Of a DNA stretch of 32,258 nucleotides, positions 28,902 to 32,258 are shown piece by piece. The stretch comes from Dehalococcoidia bacterium (GTDB lineage Bacteria; Chloroflexota; Dehalococcoidia; DSTF01; JACRBR01), in assembly GCA_021731085.1 (NCBI GenBank), contig JAKFYB010000036.1, positions 1 to 32,258 of the forward strand, written 5' to 3'. The position numbers were made by a program, and so were the translations under genes. How positions within the stretch are numbered: position 1 is the stretch's first letter; every line of letters begins with the position of its first letter. Below the pieces are notes generated by a model. It did not search any database. It had not been told where the DNA came from and saw nothing but the letters and a program-made list of their open reading frames with translations.

Positions 28902-29305
28902 TGTACCGGCCCTTCGGTGACGTGCTCCTCGCCTTCGACCATGGCGGCCCAGTCCTCGCGGACTAGTTCAGCGGCCGTGCTCCAGCGGGCTCGCGCATCT
29001 GCGGCCGACTCGGCGATGGCTGCATCCTCGACGGCGTTCGCGTCGAGGATGACCAGCGCTTCAGCCTCGGACGTAAAGCTGCGCCGGCGCAGGCCGCCCT
29101 GCCGGTCGTGGTCGACCATGATGTTATAGGCGCTGCGGTACTCGACCTCGAGGCGGGCGAACATTCGCAACTCGCTGCTCAGGCCGGGGTCTCTCTGTAG
29201 GCCCATGAGGCCCTCGTCGGTCGTGTCTTCGAAGAGCACCTGGGCCCAGTACGGGATCACCCGGCGCTGCTGGTCTGCGCTGATCATCTTCGGGTTGTTT
29301 GTCAT
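28889..29305 (-). CDS. Hypothetical protein, 138 aa, helical
   Basis: Begins MTNNPKMISADQQRRVIPYW after the leader GAAGGGAACG. Mostly helical and acidic in the second half (EALVILDANAVEDAAIAESA; LVREDWAAMVEGEEH). No membrane segment or motif. Follows the replication-initiator-like gene by 33 bases, so it may act in replication, but nothing in the sequence proves this. Confidence 0.7.
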   Translation of the reverse strand: MTNNPKMISADQQRRVIPYWAQVLFEDTTDEGLMGLQRDPGLSSELRMFARLEVEYRSAYNIMVDHDRQGGLRRRSFTSEAEALVILDANAVEDAAIAESAADARARWSTAAELVREDWAAMVEGEEHVTEGPVQWAL

Positions 29306-29338
29306 CGGTTCGTTCCCTTCTTCTTGGCCTCGCGGGGG

Positions 29339-29854
29339 TTACGCGAAGCGGTTCTTCAGTCGTTCGATCGCGGTCAGCTCCTGTGGGACTTTCGCGGCCG
29401 CCGCCGCGCTATCTTCCCCTTTCTCCTTCCTTTGTTTGTTCTTCAAAGAGTTGATCTTTGTGTGACGTGAGATTTCAGTAGGGGGTACTGAAGTGGTTTC
29501 CGTAGGGGTACTGAAGTGGTTTCCGTAGGGTACTGAAGTGGTTTCCGTACCTAACACTTCACCTATCGCCTCCGCAGACCACACTCTCCATGCCAAAAAG
29601 TAGAGGTTTGACGTCCATTCCCGGGCGCTTTTGCGTCGTCGTTGGATGCTCAGGAAGCCCCTCTCCTCGAGCCCCTTGAGGATGTCCCGGCAGCGCCGAT
29701 CGGTCAGCCGGCACTTCGTCGCAAGGTGGTTCATGGAGGGCTTGCAGACCCTCGTTTCGTCGTTCTCCATGTAGGCGAGGGCCATGAGAACGAGCTTCTC
29801 GGACGCGGTGACTTTGTCTTGTTTCCATGCCCAGGCGAGGGCGTCCCAGCTCAT
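29339..29854 (-). CDS. Winged-helix replication initiator-like protein
   Basis: A 171-residue protein. Residues 1-90 form a wHTH typical of phage replication proteins: MSWDALAWAWKQDKVTASEK, LVLMALAYME, then KPSMNHLATKCRLTDRRCRD and ILKGLEERGFLSIQRRR. Residues 102-130 are Thr/Pro/Ser-rich and are encoded by three 22-bp direct repeats (29483-29549). The end is charged. The layout recalls the lambda O gene, where origin iterons lie inside the initiator gene. Its partner helicase or loader is not visible in the window. The ATG overlaps the stop of a short leader peptide. Confidence 0.7.
   Translation of the reverse strand: MSWDALAWAWKQDKVTASEKLVLMALAYMENDETRVCKPSMNHLATKCRLTDRRCRDILKGLEERGFLSIQRRRKSAREWTSNLYFLAWRVWSAEAIGEVLGTETTSVPYGNHFSTPTETTSVPPTEISRHTKINSLKNKQRKEKGEDSAAAAAKVPQELTAIERLKNRFA
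29483..29549 (-). repeat. Three 22-bp direct repeats (iteron-like), possible replication origin
   Basis: Three identical copies occupy 29483-29504, 29506-29527 and 29528-29549 on the plus strand, starting GGGTACTGAAG and ending TTTCCGTA. The spacing is 23 then 22 bases, so each copy is read in a different frame and the protein repeats differ: the DNA, not the protein, is conserved. The adjacent 29400-29480 is T/A-richer. This matches an initiator binding array beside an unwinding region. Confidence 0.7.
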
Positions 29855-29886
29855 GGTGTGGCCTCAAGGCGGGTTGAGGGTGTCAT
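29851..29886 (-). CDS. Short leader peptide coupled to the initiator gene
   Basis: ATG at 29886 has AGGAGCG seven bases upstream and reads MTPSTRLEATP, then stops in an ATGA overlap with the initiator start. The frame is open further, to an ATG at 29952, which has a weak ribosome site inside a GCCACA/TGTGGC hairpin (29946-29963). The initiator has no other clear ribosome site, so its translation probably depends on this peptide. Confidence 0.5.
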   Translation of the reverse strand: MTPSTRLEATP

Positions 29887-29987
29887 CTGTAACGCTCCTG
29901 TATCGGCAGTGCGATGAGTTTGCGACTGTTCTATGCGGTCGTGAAGCCACATTTTCTTGTGGCGAACGGGCGTGCTGGGTACTAAAT

Positions 29988-30512
29988 CTAGGAGTCAGCC
30001 TTACCTGTAGCGGGGAGAAGGGCGCGGGCGCGGATAAGGACACACCCATCGCGATGCTTCAGCCCGTTACCGTCATAGGTCGGGTAATCGACGTAATGGC
30101 ACCAGCGGCAGCCTGCAAGGGCTCGTGTCGCGTTGTAGTCGTCCAGTGCGTCGTGAGCAGCCCCCAGTGACGCCTCCAGTTCGCGTACTCGCTCCTCCAC
30201 CCGTTCCATGATTTGCTCATTCGTCAGCGTCTCACCGTTGCCAAGTCGGGCGTACATCCTCGAAAGAGGCTCGATAATTCGTATGTACCGGTTGCGAATT
30301 TCGTTGCGCTCCTCCTCCAGTTTCCGGGCGCGTCGGGCAGCAGCGTGGTCGGCGACGATACCTAGAGCTATCTCCTCTGTCGCGATGAAGTCGGCGATCA
30401 TTTGCCCGCCATCTTGTCCCTGCTTCTCCCATATCTGCCAGAACTCCCAGTCGGCAACGATGGTTGGCTTGACTTCCCACTCCTCCTCGTCCGCGTCCTG
30501 CTGGTTAGTCAT
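29988..30512 (-). CDS. Coiled-coil protein with C-terminal Cys/His site, 174 aa
   Basis: Start at ATG 30512, within the end of the gene at 30505. Residues 1-25 are acidic, then a long charged helix (about 60-125: ARRARKLEEERNEIRNRYIR; ERVEERVRELEASLGAAHDA) predicts a coiled coil. The end has CRWCHYVDYPTYDGNGLKHR and DGC, a CxxC...H...C pattern for one zinc. Function unknown; it lies just upstream of the initiator. Confidence 0.7.
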   Translation of the reverse strand: MTNQQDADEEEWEVKPTIVADWEFWQIWEKQGQDGGQMIADFIATEEIALGIVADHAAARRARKLEEERNEIRNRYIRIIEPLSRMYARLGNGETLTNEQIMERVEERVRELEASLGAAHDALDDYNATRALAGCRWCHYVDYPTYDGNGLKHRDGCVLIRARALLPATGKADS

Positions 30513-30708
30513 GGAACACCGCCTTGTTATGAGCCCGCACGATCTCGTCTGCCCACTCGCGCTCGTAAACGACACCGATGACGCGAATCATGTTGTCGTC
30601 CCTGTCGCGAGCATTAATCGGCCATGCCTGCTCGTAGGGAACGGGGCGAGCATCGACCACCGACCAGCGCAGTCTCTGCTGGCGCTCCGGGGCGCTGTCC
30701 TGGGTCAT
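30505..30708 (-). CDS. Hypothetical protein, 67 aa
   Basis: Start at ATG 30708, AAGGAG eight bases upstream. It begins MTQDSAPERQQRLRWSVVDA and has a late NMIRVIGVVYEREWADEIVR. This looks like a small beta-alpha fold, similar in layout to short phage proteins of unknown function. The ATG overlaps the upstream stop (ATGA). Confidence 0.65.
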   Translation of the reverse strand: MTQDSAPERQQRLRWSVVDARPVPYEQAWPINARDRDDNMIRVIGVVYEREWADEIVRAHNKAVFHD

Positions 30709-30881
30709 CGGGAGGGCTCCTTCGGTTGGTCGTGACCACAAGAGCAGCAGGGCTCGCCGTCCCACCAATGTTCACAGTGCGTCTCGTCTTCACGCTTGTC
30801 GCAGTAGCCTTCACAGACACGGCAACCCGTCTGGCGTTCACCGTTCGTCAGGCCGCAAATCATGGCGCACTCATCAGTCAT
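30705..30881 (-). CDS. Cys-rich mini-protein (9 Cys in 58 aa)
   Basis: Begins MTDECAMICGLTNGERQTGC and contains C5, C9, C20, C23, C27, C36, C45, C46 and C48 plus several His. Enough for two zinc sites or a disulfide-rich fold; the lack of a signal peptide favours zinc. The ribosome site is GGAGGGGAACG. Start overlaps the previous gene by eight bases. Confidence 0.65.
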   Translation of the reverse strand: MTDECAMICGLTNGERQTGCRVCEGYCDKREDETHCEHWWDGEPCCSCGHDQPKEPSR

Positions 30882-31080
30882 CGTTCCCCTCCTCGTAATA
30901 CCAGCCGTCCATGTACCTGATGACGCCGCCTTGGATTCGGATGCCTTGTGTAGGCCAATTCCGTTCCCTGCGAGCAATGCGCTCTAGTAGCCTGTCTAGA
31001 TTCTTGTCTCTTGCACGTTTTGTCCGCCGGGTCGTCGCCGGGATGATGCCGGGTCGTCGCCGGGATTCATTCGTCAGCAT
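30874..31080 (-). CDS. Small basic protein, 68 aa
   Basis: Starts at ATG 31080 after the same GAGGAGGGGAACG leader as the next gene. Strongly basic first half (SRRRPGIIPATTRRTKRARD), then a helix (LDRLLERIARRERN) and a short strand region (GIRIQGGVIRYMDGWYY). Possibly nucleic-acid binding. Part of it is coded by two copies of GGGTCGTCGCCGGG at 22-base spacing. Confidence 0.6.
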   Translation of the reverse strand: MLTNESRRRPGIIPATTRRTKRARDKNLDRLLERIARRERNWPTQGIRIQGGVIRYMDGWYYEEGNDD

Positions 31081-31489
31081 CGTTCCCCTCCTCGCTGCCG
31101 GGGCGCTGTCCTGGGGCGGAGAGGGCGTGGTCGGCGATCTGGGTAGCAAGCGGTTCATCACTCAGGATGCCCCACTTATGCACTTCTCTCAGCGCAGCCT
31201 CGTAACGCACTGCCTTCCCCTCTGCCGCCTCCAGTTGCGCCTTGAGGGTGGTGATGGTGGCTTCGAGGGCGTTAAGGTAGTCGGCTGCTTCCTCAACCTC
31301 ACCTTTCTCGGCAAAGAACGCGAAGTACATTTCGTACTTGCCGTCCACCTCGGGGTCAAGCCAGCGGTGCAGGTGGCAGCTGTCGAGACCCTCATGCGGG
31401 TTGTCGACATACTCGGCGCTCGGCATCGCGCCCCAGATGTTCGCGTCGGGCCACTTCGCCCTCTGGTTCTCGCTATCGCTCATCGTCAT
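31067..31489 (-). CDS. Hypothetical protein with coiled-coil segment, 140 aa
   Basis: ATG 31489 in an ATGA overlap with the RusA-like gene. First 60 residues are Trp/His/Asp-rich (KWPDANIWGAMPSAEYVDNP), about 60-105 is a heptad-like helix (VEEAADYLNALEATITTLKA, QLEAAEGKAVRYEAALREVH). The end is acidic. Function unknown. Confidence 0.65.
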   Translation of the reverse strand: MTMSDSENQRAKWPDANIWGAMPSAEYVDNPHEGLDSCHLHRWLDPEVDGKYEMYFAFFAEKGEVEEAADYLNALEATITTLKAQLEAAEGKAVRYEAALREVHKWGILSDEPLATQIADHALSAPGQRPGSEEGNDADE

Positions 31490-32184
31490 AGCACCCTCAG
31501 CTTCACTAAAACCCCCGGCGGGGTGTCCGGTGGAGACGCGAAGAACTTCCGCGCCCTGACCTCAAAGACGAGGCCGTCATCCTTCCAAAGCTTCGACTCC
31601 GTGATCCCGTCAAATACTGCCCTCACGAGCTTGTCAACATCTTTCCGCCCCACGGTCGCGAGCCTGTAGAGCTTCGCGTCGGGATCCCACCAGAGCGGCG
31701 ATCGGCGGCGGTCGCTGATGACGTAGAAGGTCAGGTCGACTTCGACTGCGCGGTCGAGGATCGGCGGCCGGAAGTCCCACGCGGCGCGTGCAGTCGTCCA
31801 CACGAAGCCGCGCCAGCGGGCGAGGGCCTTGTCGTTCGCGTCGATGATCCGGCCACGCATGGTGCGAAGAGAGCCCTGCGTTTCGGGCTGGCCGGCGACG
31901 AAGAAGGAAACGCAACGGCCCGGGTCGGGGGCATTACTACCCGCCCGGGCCGTTGAGGCTATCGGCCCCTGGACGGCCGAAGGTGCGGTAGGCGTGAGCC
32001 CTTGAACCGCCGTGCAACCCGCTGGTCTATCGTTCCCCGCCGAGGCGGGTGTGCGAGTACCCCTACCCGCACCGATCGAATCAACAACAGCGGGCTCGAA
32101 GAGAACGTCGCCGCTGAGGGCGATAGCCTTCGGGCCGTCCAGGGGACGGGCGAAGGTGCCGTCCCCCTCGCCTGTGCCCGCCAT
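31486..32184 (-). CDS. RusA-like Holliday-junction resolvase with N-terminal extension
   Basis: Residues 91-216 match the RusA family: an opening strand (VSFFVAGQPETQGSLRTM), a central strand VEVDLTFYVI, and the acidic motif GRKDVDKLVRAVFDG (D182, D184, D192), then LWKDDGLVFEVRARKFF with D202/D203. RusA dimers cut four-way junctions and process recombination or replication intermediates. The typical family length is about 120 residues; here a 90-residue Gly/Ala/Thr/Pro-rich N-terminal extension precedes it. Its DNA contains two strong inverted repeats (31914-31954; 31982-32073). No in-frame start codon lies close to the domain, so the extension appears to be translated. Confidence 0.85.
   Translation of the reverse strand: MAGTGEGDGTFARPLDGPKAIALSGDVLFEPAVVDSIGAGRGTRTPASAGNDRPAGCTAVQGLTPTAPSAVQGPIASTARAGSNAPDPGRCVSFFVAGQPETQGSLRTMRGRIIDANDKALARWRGFVWTTARAAWDFRPPILDRAVEVDLTFYVISDRRRSPLWWDPDAKLYRLATVGRKDVDKLVRAVFDGITESKLWKDDGLVFEVRARKFFASPPDTPPGVLVKLRVL
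31914..31954. repeat. Strong palindrome inside the resolvase gene
   Basis: AACGGCCCGGG (31914-31924) pairs perfectly with CCCGGGCCGTT (31944-31954). A further CGGG/CCCG lies inside past one bulged base, around a 10-base loop: a 15-bp stem. On the minus strand the 3' flank is GCGTTTCCTTCTT, weakly terminator-like. It may extrude as a cruciform. Confidence 0.7.
31982..32073. repeat. Long-range inverted repeat inside the resolvase gene
   Basis: GGTGCGGTAGG (31982-31992) pairs with CCTACCCGCACC (32062-32073), one bulge. ACCCGC (32017-32022) pairs with GCGGGT (32045-32050) inside. The 92-base element has a 7-bp outer stem like a tRNA acceptor but no proper D, anticodon or T arm. Structure in the mRNA or DNA of the extension is suggested. 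Confidence 0.45.
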
Positions 32185-32188
32185 GATC

Positions 32189-32258
32189 TTAGCTGCCCTC
32201 CGCGACAGCGTCGAACATGTCTCGACGATGCGCGTCCAGGCCGACCCAGCGCCGCGAG
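32189..32258 (-). CDS. Partial gene, C-terminal end only
   Basis: The last 22 codons of a gene that enters from the right edge end at TAA 32189-32191, reading SRRWVGLDAHRRDMFDAVAE then GS. G/C-rich third positions and the GGAGGG ribosome site of the resolvase within its end fit a real upstream neighbour. The product cannot be identified from this part. Confidence 0.55.
   Translation of the reverse strand, partial: SRRWVGLDAHRRDMFDAVAEGS

Noticed and set aside
29483-29549. Direct repeats considered as a CRISPR array
   Set aside because: The copies are contiguous, with no spacers, and lie inside a coding gene.
31036-31072. Two GGGTCGTCGCCGGG copies at 22-base spacing considered as iterons
   Set aside because: Only two short copies, inside a basic protein gene; simple codon-level duplication is enough to explain them.
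31982-32073. A tRNA-like element (7-bp outer stem GGTGCGG/CCGCACC, 92 bases)
   Set aside because: No canonical D arm, anticodon arm or 5-bp T stem with 7-base loop can be formed, and no CCA context is present.

Overview
The window is a GC-rich piece of a tailed bacteriophage or prophage genome, read almost entirely on the minus strand. Transcription therefore runs from high to low coordinates. The likely host is an actinobacterium: composition is high-GC, there is a resuscitation-promoting-factor (Rpf)-type domain with the CESGGN / TGNGFYGGLQF signature (gene ending at 26771), and there is an HExxHxxGxxD metalloprotease like the Streptomyces snapalysins. I see no integrase, repressor, tRNA or rRNA gene.

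Reading in the direction of transcription, the right part (about 32.2 to 22.7 kb) is an accessory/early module. It starts with the tail of an unidentified gene and a RusA-like Holliday-junction resolvase, followed by a winged-helix replication-initiator-like gene carrying three 22-bp direct repeats. After these come more than twenty very small genes, mostly joined by ATGA or GTGA start/stop overlaps and therefore probably translationally coupled. Many encode zinc-ribbon or Cys-rich mini-proteins, and several encode helix-turn-helix proteins. A sigma70-type promoter (TTGACA-N17-TAGATT) sits at 26736-26764. Directly upstream of it lies an Rpf-like gene with a second gene nested in another frame.

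The middle part (about 22.7 to 17.1 kb) is the packaging module: a possible Acb2/Tad1-like protein, terminase small and large subunits, portal, a small membrane protein and a few small genes. It is followed by two giant genes of 1574 and 857 codons (17.1 to 9.8 kb). The first looks like a polyvalent, probably injected, virion protein with a ParB-like motif. The second has a lysozyme-like motif and three divergent copies of a repeat.

The left part (9.8 to 0.1 kb) is the head/structural module: small genes including an excisionase-type HTH, scaffold-like protein, major capsid protein, decoration-like protein, several beta-rich structural proteins, a LamG-like appendage protein of lower GC, a membrane-anchored metzincin protease, a zinc-finger protein and smaller genes. 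Near-identical hairpin terminators follow the gene ending at 5143 and the gene ending at 186. No tape-measure or tail-tube gene is visible. Together with the portal-to-giant-proteins-to-scaffold-to-capsid order this hints at a podovirus-like particle, but tail genes may lie beyond the left edge. Long open frames on the plus strand mirror GC-rich minus-strand genes and are treated as shadows.
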